Below are positions 17,675 to 26,995 of a stretch of 53,221 nt of DNA, in pieces. Numbering within the stretch: position 1 is the first letter of the stretch; every line of letters starts with the position of its first letter. Source of the stretch: Bacteroidia bacterium (GTDB lineage: Bacteria; Bacteroidota; Bacteroidia; B-17B0; Aurantibacillaceae); assembly GCA_025362575.1 (NCBI GenBank), contig JANYIQ010000011.1, positions 1-53,221 on the forward strand, given 5' to 3'. Below the pieces are notes generated by a model, which saw only the letters and a list, made by a program, of their open reading frames with translations, was not told the DNA's origin and made no database searches. The position numbers and the translations under genes were made by a program.

Positions 17675-18304
17675 TCAATTAATACAAATATATTTTATAT
17701 TCTTCGATTCTTTTACATCAGCAAAATCAAAAGCCACATCACTCAAACGGTTCAAAAATGTTTCTGCCAGATCCACCTTTACTTTCTCAAGACCTTCGCC
17801 TTTATTGAAAAAATCGATCACCTGTTTTATGTTTTCAGCACAATAAACATCCAACCCTTCAACAACAGCGGCTTCCCGGCCATTTTGCACCGGCAGAATG
17901 ATCCCTTTAAAACCTTCTTGTTTAGCCTTTATAGCAATTGGTAAACAGCCACGAATAGGCCGTATTTCACCATCCAGAGATAACTCCCCCATAATGGCAT
18001 ATTTATCAATGTTTTCGGCATTTATTTGTTCTGAGGCCCCCAAAATACCAATGGCTATGGTTAGATCATAGGCCGAACCTTCCTTTCTGATATCGGCCGG
18101 AGCCATATTTACAGTAATGGTTTTGCCCGGAACCTTGTAGCCATGATTGTTAAGGGCTGCCCTTACTCTTTGCTGGCTCTCTTTTACCGCACTATCGGGT
18201 AATCCAACAATAAAAAAATTAACTCCTGTTGCAATATTTACCTCTACCGCAACCTTTGTGGCATTAATGCCATGAACCGCAAACCCAAACGTTTTTACCA
18301 ACAT
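17675..18304 (-). pseudogene. yifB: 5' fragment of yifB/comM
   Basis: The N-terminal ChlI/LonC-like domain of YifB is complete: MLVKTFGFAVHGI, VGLPDSAVKESQQRVRAAL, NMAPADIRKEGSAYDL, and ELSLDGEIRPIRG, up to FDFADVK at about residue 197. In intact proteins this is followed by GQENIKRAL and the Walker A loop. Here the reading goes from DVK through ESKNIK and then leaves the family (YICIN-stop), so the break is near 17697. The 3' half is at 8138-8842. Its promoter is not evident; the secreted-protein gene at 18432 is divergent. Confidence 0.9.
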
Positions 18305-18348
18305 ATTATAAAATAGAATACAAAATAACTACAGAAAACAGCAAAACC

Positions 18349-18381
18349 TTGCTATAAATTGTAGCAAATTTCTTAGGTTTG
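18349..18381 (+). promoter_or_regulatory. Putative promoter TTG-N22-TAGGTTTG
   Basis: TAGGTTTG (18374-18381) matches TAnnTTTG, with TTG at 18349-18351 as a -33 element after a 22-bp spacer. It would start transcription near 18388, ~44 nt before the ATG of the secreted protein at 18432. Confidence 0.45.
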
Positions 18382-18431
18382 TTATTGTGCCTGATAAACA
18401 TTATTTTTAAAATCTTAAAGAAAAAGTGAAA

Positions 18432-18878
18432 ATGAAAAACCTATATCTTGTTGCAAGCATCTCTTGCTTATTTTTTGGAACAGTTAGATCTCAAGTAAAA
18501 ACTGATAAAACCGAGTTAAACTGTTATAACAAATGGTCGGTTAAGTTCGAGGAAAGAGGCGCTGAAGAAATAAAAGATGGAGTTTATACTGATGTTATCA
18601 TTACCCAAAGAACAGGTGGAAAAGCTGATTGTTTCAGCGGTAAAGCAGAGGTAATGGATGGAAAATTAACTAAGTTCTATGTGGTACTTGACGATGGAAG
18701 CTATTCTGAAGTGAATAAGGTTTGGAAGCCGGAGTCTAAGGCCGCAGTTGAAATTATCAACGGTATCAGCCGCACAAAACTTACCATTCACAATGAAATG
18801 GTAAATGTACTTTGGCCAAGCAAATTAAAAGCTAAAAAAGCTGCTCCAAAAAGAGCTCCGGAGCCGGCCGACGATTAA
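18432..18878 (+). CDS. Secreted protein, unknown function
   Basis: From the ATG at 18432 (a GTG lies two codons earlier) the protein is 148 residues with a signal peptide (NLYLVASISCLFFGTVRSQ). The mature part is a small, probably beta-rich domain (KWSVKFEERGAEEIKDGVY; KFYVVLDDGSYSEV) and ends in a Lys/Ala/Pro-rich tail (KAKKAAPKRAPEPADD). No family recognised. Monocistronic, divergent from the yifB 5' fragment, with trigger factor downstream behind its own promoter. Confidence 0.65.
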   Translation: MKNLYLVASISCLFFGTVRSQVKTDKTELNCYNKWSVKFEERGAEEIKDGVYTDVIITQRTGGKADCFSGKAEVMDGKLTKFYVVLDDGSYSEVNKVWKPESKAAVEIINGISRTKLTIHNEMVNVLWPSKLKAKKAAPKRAPEPADD

Positions 18879-18965
18879 CAGCCACTATTTCAGCCGTTTT
18901 TGCCTTTAACGTTAAAAACCCTGTTTCTATGCAGGCTTCTTAGGATTATATTACAAATAAATGCG

Positions 18966-18973
18966 TATTTTTG
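18966..18973 (+). promoter_or_regulatory. Putative -7 box TATTTTTG for tig
   Basis: TATTTTTG matches TAnnTTTG and lies 22-28 nt before the two candidate ATG codons of trigger factor, overlapping the upstream in-frame TTG (18971). This argues against the TTG as start. Confidence 0.45.
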
Positions 18974-18994
18974 GCACCCGAAATTATTCAAATT

Positions 18995-20341
18995 ATGCCC
19001 ATGAACATCACTAAAAAAGACATTGACACGCTTAACGCGGAGATTGTTATAACAGTTGGTCCTGCCGATTACGAAAATCGCGTTACCGAAGCTATTAAAA
19101 AAGTACAACGCTCAGCTTCCATGCCGGGTTTCAGACCCGGAAAGATCCCCACAGGGTTGATCAAAAAACAATACGGCACTTCGATATTAGCGGAAGAGTT
19201 GAATAAACTATTGAATGATACGCTTCATAATTATATTACCGAAAACAAATTAGAGATCTTAGGCAATCCTTTGCCGAAAGAAGAGAAGAAAGTAGATTTC
19301 CAAAATCAAACTGATTTTACCTTTACTTATCAGTTAGGTTTAGCGCCGGAATTTAATTTTAAAGTAGATAACAGCCATTCCTTCACTTACAAAACTGTAA
19401 AAGTTGACGATGCACTTGTAGAAAAATACCTGAAAGATGTTCGCCGTAATTATGGCAAACCGATTAATCCTGAAGTTGCAGGCGATAAAGATGTTTTATT
19501 TGTAGATATCGTTGAACTGGATGCAGCAGGTAACATTTTACCTGGCGGTGTTTTCAAATCGACCAGTATTGGAATCGATCGCTTAAAGAACGAAGCCGTA
19601 AAACCAAAATTGATCGGACTTAAAAAAGAAGATAAGATCACCGTTAACGTGAGCGAACTATACGATACAGCTCTGGATAAATCAGTTTCATTAGGAATTG
19701 ATAAAGATGCTGCCGAAAACTTCAACAGTAATTTACAGTTAACCGTGAAAAACATTGCACGTTTAGAAGATGCTGAATTGGATCAGGAATTGTTCGATAA
19801 GTTATACGGCGCAGGAAAAATAAACTCGGAAGAAGAATTCAAAAATAAGATCAAGGAAGAATTAGGAATGATGTTCTATCAGGACAGCGACCGCGATTTT
19901 ATGAAAGAGATCGAAAAAACATTGATCGCTAAATTGAACATAAAATTGCCGGATGAATTCTTAAAACGCTGGTTAATGGCCGTTAACGAAAAACCATTAA
20001 CAGCCGAACAACTGGAAAAAGAATATCCTGAATATTCTTCATCAATGAAATGGCGCTTAATTGAAAATAAGATCATTAAAGACAATGAGATAAAAGTTAC
20101 ACCTGAAGAAGCTACTGAAGAAGCAAAAGGTTTCGTAAGAGCCGAGTATGCAAAATACGGTCAGCAACCACAGGAAGAAGAAGTAACGAAAATCGCACAA
20201 AGCCTTTTAACAAAAGAAAAAGAAGCACAACGCATTTTCGAAAACCTTTATAGTAAAAAAGTTCTGGACCTGATCAAGGCCAATTGCAAACTTGAGAATA
20301 AAGAAGTTTCTTACAACGAATTTTTCGGAATAAGCAATTGA
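18995..20341 (+). CDS. tig: Trigger factor (ribosome-associated chaperone)
   Basis: Ribosome-bound folding chaperone. The N-terminal ribosome-binding domain carries the signature MPGFRPGKIP at about residue 44, close to the family GFRxGKxP loop. A PPIase-like middle region (residues about 150-235) is divergent, as usual in Bacteroidota, and the C-terminal substrate-binding arms are helical (FLKRWLMAVNEKPLT; LIKANCKLENKEVSYNEFF). ATGs at 18995 and 19001 (MNITKKDIDTLNAE) both fit; the second matches the usual start best. Length of 446-448 residues is normal. A stem-loop terminator follows at 20376. Confidence 0.93.
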   Translation: MPMNITKKDIDTLNAEIVITVGPADYENRVTEAIKKVQRSASMPGFRPGKIPTGLIKKQYGTSILAEELNKLLNDTLHNYITENKLEILGNPLPKEEKKVDFQNQTDFTFTYQLGLAPEFNFKVDNSHSFTYKTVKVDDALVEKYLKDVRRNYGKPINPEVAGDKDVLFVDIVELDAAGNILPGGVFKSTSIGIDRLKNEAVKPKLIGLKKEDKITVNVSELYDTALDKSVSLGIDKDAAENFNSNLQLTVKNIARLEDAELDQELFDKLYGAGKINSEEEFKNKIKEELGMMFYQDSDRDFMKEIEKTLIAKLNIKLPDEFLKRWLMAVNEKPLTAEQLEKEYPEYSSSMKWRLIENKIIKDNEIKVTPEEATEEAKGFVRAEYAKYGQQPQEEEVTKIAQSLLTKEKEAQRIFENLYSKKVLDLIKANCKLENKEVSYNEFFGISN

Positions 20342-20375
20342 TCCTTTCTTAAGCTAAGAATGATGATAAACATTT

Positions 20376-20411
20376 TAAAGCGATCTTTGTAAAAGGGTCG
20401 CTTTAATTTTT
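20376..20411 (+). terminator. Rho-independent-type terminator after tig
   Basis: TAAAGCGA (20376-20383) pairs with TCGCTTTA (20398-20405), followed by ATTTTTA. It sits between the tig stop and the esterase start, only six bases before that ATG, so readthrough into the esterase may be controlled. Confidence 0.6.
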
Positions 20412-20416
20412 AGAAT

Positions 20417-21619
20417 ATGCGCCAACTCGTTTTCATATTTTTCATTTTAACTTTTGCCTCTCAAGCGCAAAAAGACACCCTCACTTCTGTTTTAGGCTTT
20501 GGTCCAAATCCCGGTAATTTAAGTTTATTTTATCACGCACCTAAGAACGCTTCTTTAAAGAACTGCCCAATTGTAGTTGTTTTGCATGGCTGCGGACAAA
20601 CTGCAAACGGTGCGGCTGAATTAACCGGCTGGAATAATTTGGCGGATCAATATGGTTTTTATGTGCTGTATCCGCAACAGCATTTTCCAAATAACCCTCA
20701 ACATTGTTTTAACTGGTTCAAGAAAAACGAAATTGAACGCGGTAATGGTGAGTGCGAAAGCATAAGACAAATGGTAGACTATATGCTCAAAAATTTTTCT
20801 ACCGATCCCAAGCAGGTTTTCGTAACAGGTTTATCAGCCGGCGCTGCCATGAGTGTGGTAATGATCGCAACGCAACCCGGCATGTTTAAAGCCGCAGCAA
20901 TTTTTGCAGGCGGGCCTTATAAGCCCGGAGAAAATATTTTTTCATCATCAGGCAGCATGGTTTGGGGAGTAAATAAAACACCGGAGCAATGGCGAGAATT
21001 AGTTTGGCAGCAGAATCCTGCCTTTAAAGATAAATATCCAAAAGTAATTGTGTTTCATGGCAAGAACGATCCTGTGGTGAATATAAACAATGCGAAAGAA
21101 TTAGTGGAGCAATGGACAGCGCTTCACAAAACAGACACCATAGCCGACGAAACGATCGAAGGCTATCTGAACGCAAAAGATGTAACGCGTTTGGCCTACA
21201 AAAATAAAGAGGAAGAAGAAGTGGTGGTATTTTACAAAATAAGCGACATGGGTCACGCTATTCCGGTTGGTCCGGGATACTGCGACAATCAGGGCGGAAG
21301 AAAGGCGGTATTTGCAACCGATAAAAACTTTTATTCAACTTACTATACGGCCTGCGAATTCGGTTTAATTCCGAATTGGAAAATAAACGGACCGGATCAA
21401 TTAGTGGCAGGAGAAAAAAATGTTCTCTACTCAGTTCAGCAAAAGCCCGATTATATTTACGAATGGCAGATCCCAAAAGATGCTGAGGTTCTTGGAAGTA
21501 AAACATCAAACGAAGTAAAATTGAATTGGGGATCTCAGGCAGGAAGTGTAAACGTAATTGAAACCGGCGCTAATACCTGTAAGTATTATCACCAACCTAT
21601 TCAGGTAAAGGTTAAATAG
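20417..21619 (+). CDS. Secreted alpha/beta hydrolase, PHB depolymerase/feruloyl esterase family
   Basis: A 400-residue esterase of the LpqC/PHB-depolymerase type. A signal peptide (VFIFFILTFASQAQ) is followed by VVVLHGCGQTA (oxyanion region), the nucleophile elbow GLSAG with Ser140, and an Asp/His region with FHGKNDPVV and SDMGHAIPVG. The last ~75 residues (from IPNWKINGPDQL) look like an added Ig-like/PKD-type module (YEWQIPKDAEVLG). Substrate is probably a polyester or aryl ester, not provable here. Its stop overlaps by eight bases the stop of the convergent oxidoreductase gene. Confidence 0.85.
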   Translation: MRQLVFIFFILTFASQAQKDTLTSVLGFGPNPGNLSLFYHAPKNASLKNCPIVVVLHGCGQTANGAAELTGWNNLADQYGFYVLYPQQHFPNNPQHCFNWFKKNEIERGNGECESIRQMVDYMLKNFSTDPKQVFVTGLSAGAAMSVVMIATQPGMFKAAAIFAGGPYKPGENIFSSSGSMVWGVNKTPEQWRELVWQQNPAFKDKYPKVIVFHGKNDPVVNINNAKELVEQWTALHKTDTIADETIEGYLNAKDVTRLAYKNKEEEEVVVFYKISDMGHAIPVGPGYCDNQGGRKAVFATDKNFYSTYYTACEFGLIPNWKINGPDQLVAGEKNVLYSVQQKPDYIYEWQIPKDAEVLGSKTSNEVKLNWGSQAGSVNVIETGANTCKYYHQPIQVKVK

Positions 21620-23129
21620 AATCTTTTATTTTATTGATCACATAAGGGTGACCAAAAATTTCGCTGGTGGTTGCAACGGCGCTGATGGTAACACCTAAAA
21701 GCCCGTGTAAATTAAGATCTTGTCCGGTTAGCAATAAATTTTTAACCTTAGTACGCGAAGTAAAAAAAGAACTCATCGGCACACGATAATCTTTCGCAAA
21801 ACCATAACTGGTCCCGTCTGTTGAACCTATGTAATCACGATAAGTTAATGGAGTGGCTGAGGTAAATGACTTTACCGCAGCATTAATTCCAGGTAAACGG
21901 CCTTCAAATAAATTCAAGAGCTGTTCACCTTTTTTCAATTTAAATTCTTCGTAATCATCACCTCTGCTTACACTATGCTTTGGTATGGTAGCGAAACTAT
22001 CATGCCACTTCGCCACCTCTTCATAACGCATGTAAGCCATCATCACCAGGTTTTCGGTGTGGTCGGGTTCTTTAGAAGTATAGGTAGGGAAAGCGCCAAT
22101 AACTCTTGGCCAATCTGATTCGGTATGCGCTGCTGAATTCCAGATATCATGATCTATATAATGGTAAACATTATAATCCATGCGCTTCCAGCTCTTCTCT
22201 TTCATTACAACACTTAATAAAAAGATGGCAGCAGTATTCGGTAAATTTAAAATTCGGTTGCGGTATACTTTTCTGAAATGACTTTCATCAATGATCTGCA
22301 TTGTTTTTTTGAAATCAATAGCAGAGATGAACCATTTAGCGCTCATTTGTTTTCCGTCAGACATTATAACGCTTTTTACCTCGTCGTTGGAAATATCAAA
22401 AGCCGCAACTTCGTGATAATTCAATATAGTTCCTCCCAATGCTTTAATGCCCTCCACCATATATTTTGCAATTTGGGAACTTCCGTCAACACAACGATAC
22501 GCGCTTTGCAGATAAGAATGCACAACTGCGGCGTGAACAAAGAATGGGGTGTTCTCGGTGCCGGCGTACAACATGTTATTGGCACCAATTATTCGTGCAA
22601 GCAAAGGATCGGTAAACAAATTTTCTATGTAGGCTTTTGCACTCGTTGTACGGTACCAATCATCATTAAAATCTTTTTTCCCACCCTCTAAATTGTAAAG
22701 TGGAAAAGAATTAACAATGGAATTAATGTCTGAAATATATTTTTTTAATTGCTCGCGCTGGTGCGGAAATTCCCTGGATAGTACTTCAATGAAATTTTCT
22801 TCGCCCTGAGCGTGCTTATAAATTTTAGGATCTCCTTCAAACGAGATCTGATCATAACCGTTCATGTCAAGCTTTTGGAGATGAAGCTTGTCCATTAAAC
22901 CAAAATACTTGAAATACGAGTTCAAATTCTGACCCTCGTCTAATGCCCCGATGTAATGCACACCGGTATCAAAAATGGCCTTATCGCGGCTAAAAATTTG
23001 TAAAGAGCCTCCAAACTGTCGATTTTTTTCGAGAACACAAACATTCATGCCTTCTTTTGCCATGATGTAAGCCGAACACAAGCCCCCTAGACCGCTCCCA
23101 ATAACTATTGCATCAAAATTCTCCATCAA
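21612..23129 (-). CDS. CrtI/retinol-saturase-type FAD-dependent oxidoreductase
   Basis: A 505-residue flavoprotein. The dinucleotide-binding motif VIGSGLGGLCSAYIMAKEG is at about residues 8-26, with LEKNRQFGGS following. C-terminal LLLTGQDLNLHGLLGV is the conserved FAD-contact region of phytoene desaturase-like enzymes. The family includes carotenoid desaturases, isomerases and all-trans-retinol saturases; with no crt genes beside it, the substrate is unknown, and an isoprenoid or lipid is inferred. The first codons are ATG ATG GAG; either ATG works. Confidence 0.85.
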   Translation of the reverse strand: MMENFDAIVIGSGLGGLCSAYIMAKEGMNVCVLEKNRQFGGSLQIFSRDKAIFDTGVHYIGALDEGQNLNSYFKYFGLMDKLHLQKLDMNGYDQISFEGDPKIYKHAQGEENFIEVLSREFPHQREQLKKYISDINSIVNSFPLYNLEGGKKDFNDDWYRTTSAKAYIENLFTDPLLARIIGANNMLYAGTENTPFFVHAAVVHSYLQSAYRCVDGSSQIAKYMVEGIKALGGTILNYHEVAAFDISNDEVKSVIMSDGKQMSAKWFISAIDFKKTMQIIDESHFRKVYRNRILNLPNTAAIFLLSVVMKEKSWKRMDYNVYHYIDHDIWNSAAHTESDWPRVIGAFPTYTSKEPDHTENLVMMAYMRYEEVAKWHDSFATIPKHSVSRGDDYEEFKLKKGEQLLNLFEGRLPGINAAVKSFTSATPLTYRDYIGSTDGTSYGFAKDYRVPMSSFFTSRTKVKNLLLTGQDLNLHGLLGVTISAVATTSEIFGHPYVINKIKDSI

Positions 23130-23202
23130 TAATCTGTAAATTTAGTTAAATGTAATTGTATTGCAACATCCTTGGCAATTTCTTATTTTTATGGTTTAAA
23201 CT

Positions 23203-25671
23203 ATGCCTGTACCTAAAATAAAATTATTGCTGTTTTTTACACTTATTCTCAGTTTTGCGAAGGCGCAGCAGTATACTATAAAAGGCAAAATTTTTAACGC
23301 CGAAAATAAGGAGCCCCTCCCATTTGTTCCCGTAATTATTAAAGGAACTACAATTGGAGATCAAACTGACTTTGACGGAAATTTTACAATAAAAACTTCA
23401 AAACTTGGCGATTCATTAGTGGCTTCTTATGTTGGTTTTAAACGAACCGCCCGCGCTATCAATAAAAATCTAACGTACCAGGAAATAAACGTACCAATGA
23501 AAAACGAAGGTCTGGCATTGGAAGAAGTAACGGTTAAGGCCGGCGAAAATCCAGCACACCGTATCATCAGAAATGTGGTGGCCAATAAACCGAATAACGA
23601 TCGTAAAAAACTTGAAGCTTACGAATACGAAACCTATAATAAAGTTGAGTTTGACCTTACCCGCATACCAAAAGAAATGCGCGAGAAAAAAGTTTTAAAA
23701 CCAATTCAGTTCGTTTTTGATAATGTTGACAGCACCTTTAGCGACGAAAAACCATCTTTGCCTTTTTTCATCATTGAGAATATCTCTGATTTTTATTATT
23801 GCAAAAACCCAACCCGCAAGAAAGAGGTTGTAAAAGCAAGTAAAATTACCGGACTTGAAAATACCAGCGTATCGCAGGTAATGGGCGACATGTATCAGAA
23901 CATCAGTGTGTATGATAATAACGTTTTGGTATTCAATAAACAGCTTCCAAGTCCGATCTCTGAGAACGCCTTTTTTTACTATAAATTTTATCTTGAAGAC
24001 AGTTTGTTCTTAGGAAACAACTGGTGTTATCACATTCGCTTCAAACCAAAACGCACTCAGGAACTTAGTTTTACCGGTAACATGTGGGTTGCCGATACCA
24101 CCTGGGGAATAAAACGATTAGAGATGAGCATCCCCAAAGACGCCAACATCAACTTTATAAATTCAGCCAATATCATTCAGGAATTTAAATATGCCGACAG
24201 CACCTGGATGCTAAGTAAAGACCGATTAGTAATTGATTTTGCTCCCACTAAGAAGGCAGTTGGTTTTTATGGACGAAAAACAACTTCGTATAAAGACATT
24301 GTTTTAAATAAACCACGCGAAGTAAAATTTTATGAGCTCGGTGATAAAATTCTGATCGAAGACGATGCCACAAAAAAAACGGATCAGTATTGGCAATTGA
24401 ACCGACACGATAGCTTAACTGCACGTGAAAAGAAAATTTATAAAATGGTGGATACGATTCAATCCTTGCCAATTTACAAAACATGGATCGACATTTTTTA
24501 TGTGTTTGTAGCGGGATATAAAAAATTCAACAATTTTGAAGTGGGGCCTTATTACAACCTTGTAAGTTATAACAAAGTAGAGGGAACCCGAATAAGAATT
24601 GGGGGTGTTACAAGCCGTAAGTTCAGTCGCTGGTATCAATTGAAAGGATATGTTGCTTACGGAACATTGGATCAGAAATATAAATACGATCTGGGCTTTC
24701 AGTCTTTTGTTTCTAAAAAACCAAGGCGGCAATTAATTGGTGCAGAGTATAAAAGTGATAACGAAATTCTCGGGCAAAGCACAAATGGATTTTCGCAAGA
24801 CAACTTATTCGCTTCTTTTTTCAGAACAAGTCCACTCACCAACTTAACAAGGGTTGATAAAACACAGGCTTGGTACGAGTGCGAGTTTTTTCCGGGCCTG
24901 GTAACCAAATTGTCTTTGGCCGGAAGTTTGTATACTCCTGTTGGTGCTGCGAAATACTTATCGTATAAAAAAGACGGAACAATTTATGAGAAAGAAAACC
25001 TTAGAAATACTGAAGCGAGAATAAACATTCGCTTTGCCTATAAGGAAAAATTTGTGAGTGGTGATTTCGAGCGCGTATCATTAGGCACCACTTACCCTGT
25101 AATACAGTTAATTTATTCTAAATCTTTGCAAAATGCCTTTGGCGGAGAGTACGATTACCAGAAATTAGTTGTTAATTTAACTAAGCGTTTAAGGATAACG
25201 CCTATTTTGGGATATACAGATGTAAACATACAAGCCGGAAAAATATGGGGGACAGTAGCGTATCCTCTTTTGGAATTGCATGGCGGTAACGAAACATACG
25301 TGTATGATTATTATGCCTACAACATGATGAAGTATTACGAATTTGGAAGTGATCAGTATGTCTCCGGTGCCATCTTCCATCACTTTGATGGATTGCTGTT
25401 CAATAAAATTCCCTTATTGAAAAAATTGAAATGGCGAGAGGTGATCAGCGCTAAAGGAGTTTGGGGAAGTGTAAATCAAAAGAACAGAAACACCCTGATC
25501 TTCCCTTCAACGCTTAACTCACTTGAAAAAGGTCCTTATGTAGAGGCAACAGCGGGCATTGAGAACATTTTCAAGTTTTTCAGAGTAGATGCACTTTGGC
25601 GTTTATCGTATCCTCGACCAAAGGCGATTGATAATTTTGGTTTTAAATTTAGCTTCCAATTATTACTGTAA
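23203..25671 (+). CDS. DUF5686 outer-membrane protein with carboxypeptidase-like regulatory domain
   Basis: An 822-residue protein: signal peptide ([15 protein letters not shown]), then a CarboxypepD_reg-like beta-sandwich at about residues 24-110 ([38 protein letters not shown]), then the DUF5686 region, whose last ~350 residues look like alternating beta strands of an outer-membrane barrel and end in [11 protein letters not shown]. The class is TonB-receptor-like in layout but without a plug domain; role unknown. It is followed one base later by lptB, an unusual but tight linkage suggesting cotranscription. Confidence 0.85.
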   Translation: MPVPKIKLLLFFTLILSFAKAQQYTIKGKIFNAENKEPLPFVPVIIKGTTIGDQTDFDGNFTIKTSKLGDSLVASYVGFKRTARAINKNLTYQEINVPMKNEGLALEEVTVKAGENPAHRIIRNVVANKPNNDRKKLEAYEYETYNKVEFDLTRIPKEMREKKVLKPIQFVFDNVDSTFSDEKPSLPFFIIENISDFYYCKNPTRKKEVVKASKITGLENTSVSQVMGDMYQNISVYDNNVLVFNKQLPSPISENAFFYYKFYLEDSLFLGNNWCYHIRFKPKRTQELSFTGNMWVADTTWGIKRLEMSIPKDANINFINSANIIQEFKYADSTWMLSKDRLVIDFAPTKKAVGFYGRKTTSYKDIVLNKPREVKFYELGDKILIEDDATKKTDQYWQLNRHDSLTAREKKIYKMVDTIQSLPIYKTWIDIFYVFVAGYKKFNNFEVGPYYNLVSYNKVEGTRIRIGGVTSRKFSRWYQLKGYVAYGTLDQKYKYDLGFQSFVSKKPRRQLIGAEYKSDNEILGQSTNGFSQDNLFASFFRTSPLTNLTRVDKTQAWYECEFFPGLVTKLSLAGSLYTPVGAAKYLSYKKDGTIYEKENLRNTEARINIRFAYKEKFVSGDFERVSLGTTYPVIQLIYSKSLQNAFGGEYDYQKLVVNLTKRLRITPILGYTDVNIQAGKIWGTVAYPLLELHGGNETYVYDYYAYNMMKYYEFGSDQYVSGAIFHHFDGLLFNKIPLLKKLKWREVISAKGVWGSVNQKNRNTLIFPSTLNSLEKGPYVEATAGIENIFKFFRVDALWRLSYPRPKAIDNFGFKFSFQLLL

Positions 25672-25672
25672 C

Positions 25673-26398
25673 ATGATTTTAAGATCAGAGAACTTAGTAA
25701 AAAAATATAAAAGCCGTACTGTTGCCAACAACGTATCTGTTGAGGTGCGTCAAGGTGAGATCGTGGGTTTGCTTGGCCCGAACGGTGCCGGTAAAACTAC
25801 TTCGTTTTACATGATCGTGGGAATGATAAAGCCAAACAGTGGAAAAATATTTTTAGACGATCTGGATATTACGAAAGAACCCATGTATCGTCGCGCACAA
25901 TTAGGCATTGGCTATTTGCCTCAGGAAGCATCTGTTTTCAGAAAATTGAGCATAGAAGATAATTTACGTGCGGTACTTGAAATGACAAAACTCACCAAAA
26001 AAGAACAAGACATGAAGGTGGAATCTTTATTGGATGAATTTAATTTGCATCACGTTCGAAAAAATTTAGGTGATCAACTTTCAGGCGGTGAACGAAGAAG
26101 AACGGAAATAGCAAGAGCATTGGCAACTGACCCTAAATTCATTTTATTGGATGAGCCTTTTGCCGGAGTTGACCCAATTGCGGTAGAAGACATTCAAAGT
26201 GTTGTTCGAACATTAAAAAGCAAGAATATAGGTATTTTAATCACCGATCATAATGTGCACGAAACATTGAACATAACTGACCGATCTTATTTGCTGTTTT
26301 CGGGAAGCGTAATAAAATCTGGCAGTGCAGAAGATCTTGCTAACGATGAGCAGGTGCGGAGAGTGTACCTTGGTCAGAACTTTGAGTTGAGAAAATAG
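25673..26398 (+). CDS. lptB: LPS export ABC transporter ATP-binding protein
   Basis: A 241-residue ATPase of the LPS transport complex LptB2FG. Walker A GPNGAGKT (35-42), Q-loop YLPQEAS, ABC signature LSGGERRR at about 137-144, Walker [14 protein letters not shown] at about 157-169, and H-loop ITDHNVHE. The [14 protein letters not shown] string is typical of LptB. An upstream in-frame extension to 25589 would overlap the DUF5686 gene, so the ATG at 25673 is used. lptF and lptG are not in the window. Confidence 0.92.
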   Translation: MILRSENLVKKYKSRTVANNVSVEVRQGEIVGLLGPNGAGKTTSFYMIVGMIKPNSGKIFLDDLDITKEPMYRRAQLGIGYLPQEASVFRKLSIEDNLRAVLEMTKLTKKEQDMKVESLLDEFNLHHVRKNLGDQLSGGERRRTEIARALATDPKFILLDEPFAGVDPIAVEDIQSVVRTLKSKNIGILITDHNVHETLNITDRSYLLFSGSVIKSGSAEDLANDEQVRRVYLGQNFELRK

Positions 26399-26443
26399 TC
26401 TCAATTTGTTGAAAAACCTCTTCTATGCCCTCTTAAAATTCAT

Positions 26444-26451
26444 TAAATTTG
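26444..26451 (+). promoter_or_regulatory. Putative -7 box TAAATTTG
   Basis: TAAATTTG matches TAnnTTTG, 52 nt before the DUF1569 gene start at 26504 and 45 nt after the lptB stop. No clear -33 box. Confidence 0.35.
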
Positions 26452-26503
26452 TGTTTCTAATTACTTTTATTCGGCTCCATTTAACACTTAAAATTTAATT
26501 TTC

Positions 26504-26956
26504 ATGAAGAGTTTGTTTAATGCCAATGATGCGAATTCTTTTATTGATCGTATCAATAAATTGGACCATCAGGTGAAGCCGCAATGGGGCAAAATGAATT
26601 CAGCTCAAATGCTTGCACACTGCACGGCGCCTTTAAAAATGGCACATGGCGAAGTAAAAAGCAAGCGAGGACTTTTCAGCCTTTTAATGGGAAAATATTT
26701 TAAGAATAAAATGGTAGACCCCGCAACACCTTTCACAAAAAATTTACCAACTGATCCTAACTTTATTTTTTCTGATGCTTCCGATTTTGAGGCCGAAAAA
26801 CAAAAATTGATCACGCAAATAAAAACCTTTTCTCAAAAAGGTCCCGATGGCATTACAAAACTGCCGCATTCATTTTTTGGTCATATGAATCCGCAGGAGT
26901 GGGACATCATACAAACTAAACACCTTGATCATCATTTATCACAGTTTGGCGTATAA
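26504..26956 (+). CDS. DUF1569 (DinB-like) protein
   Basis: A 150-residue protein of the DUF1569 family, a DinB-like four-helix bundle: WGKMNSAQMLAHC near residues 28-40 with His38, GLFSLLMGKYFKNKMV in the middle, HSFFGHMNPQEWDIIQTKHLDHHLSQFGV at the end supply the conserved His residues that would bind a metal. Function is unknown for most of the family; detoxification or thiol transfer has been proposed for relatives. It is probably cotranscribed with the hydrolase 39 bp downstream. Confidence 0.82.
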   Translation: MKSLFNANDANSFIDRINKLDHQVKPQWGKMNSAQMLAHCTAPLKMAHGEVKSKRGLFSLLMGKYFKNKMVDPATPFTKNLPTDPNFIFSDASDFEAEKQKLITQIKTFSQKGPDGITKLPHSFFGHMNPQEWDIIQTKHLDHHLSQFGV

Positions 26957-26995
26957 AGATTCTACGAACTCTTGATCACGAACTCAAAACTACAC

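Larger units (their letters stand above)
8843..17697. mobile_element. Genomic island replacing the middle of yifB
   Basis: YifB homology stops at about 8840 on one side and about 17697 on the other (after DVK..NIK in the N-terminal fragment). Between them lie ~8.9 kb of genes unrelated to yifB: XRE-hsdM-hsdS-truncated hsdR on the plus strand and AT-rich orphan genes mostly on the minus strand. About 60 codons of yifB are gone, so this is a replacement rather than a clean insertion. I found no integrase, transposase, terminal inverted repeat or target duplication. comM is a known insertion site for Acinetobacter AbaR-type islands; the parallel here is inference. Borders are approximate to within about 20 bp. 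Confidence 0.8.

Noticed and set aside
8843-17697. Tn7-like or AbaR-type transposon ends and TniA/TnsB genes in the yifB island
   Set aside because: No DDE transposase, integrase, inverted ends or target duplication could be found on either strand; only the insertion site matches.
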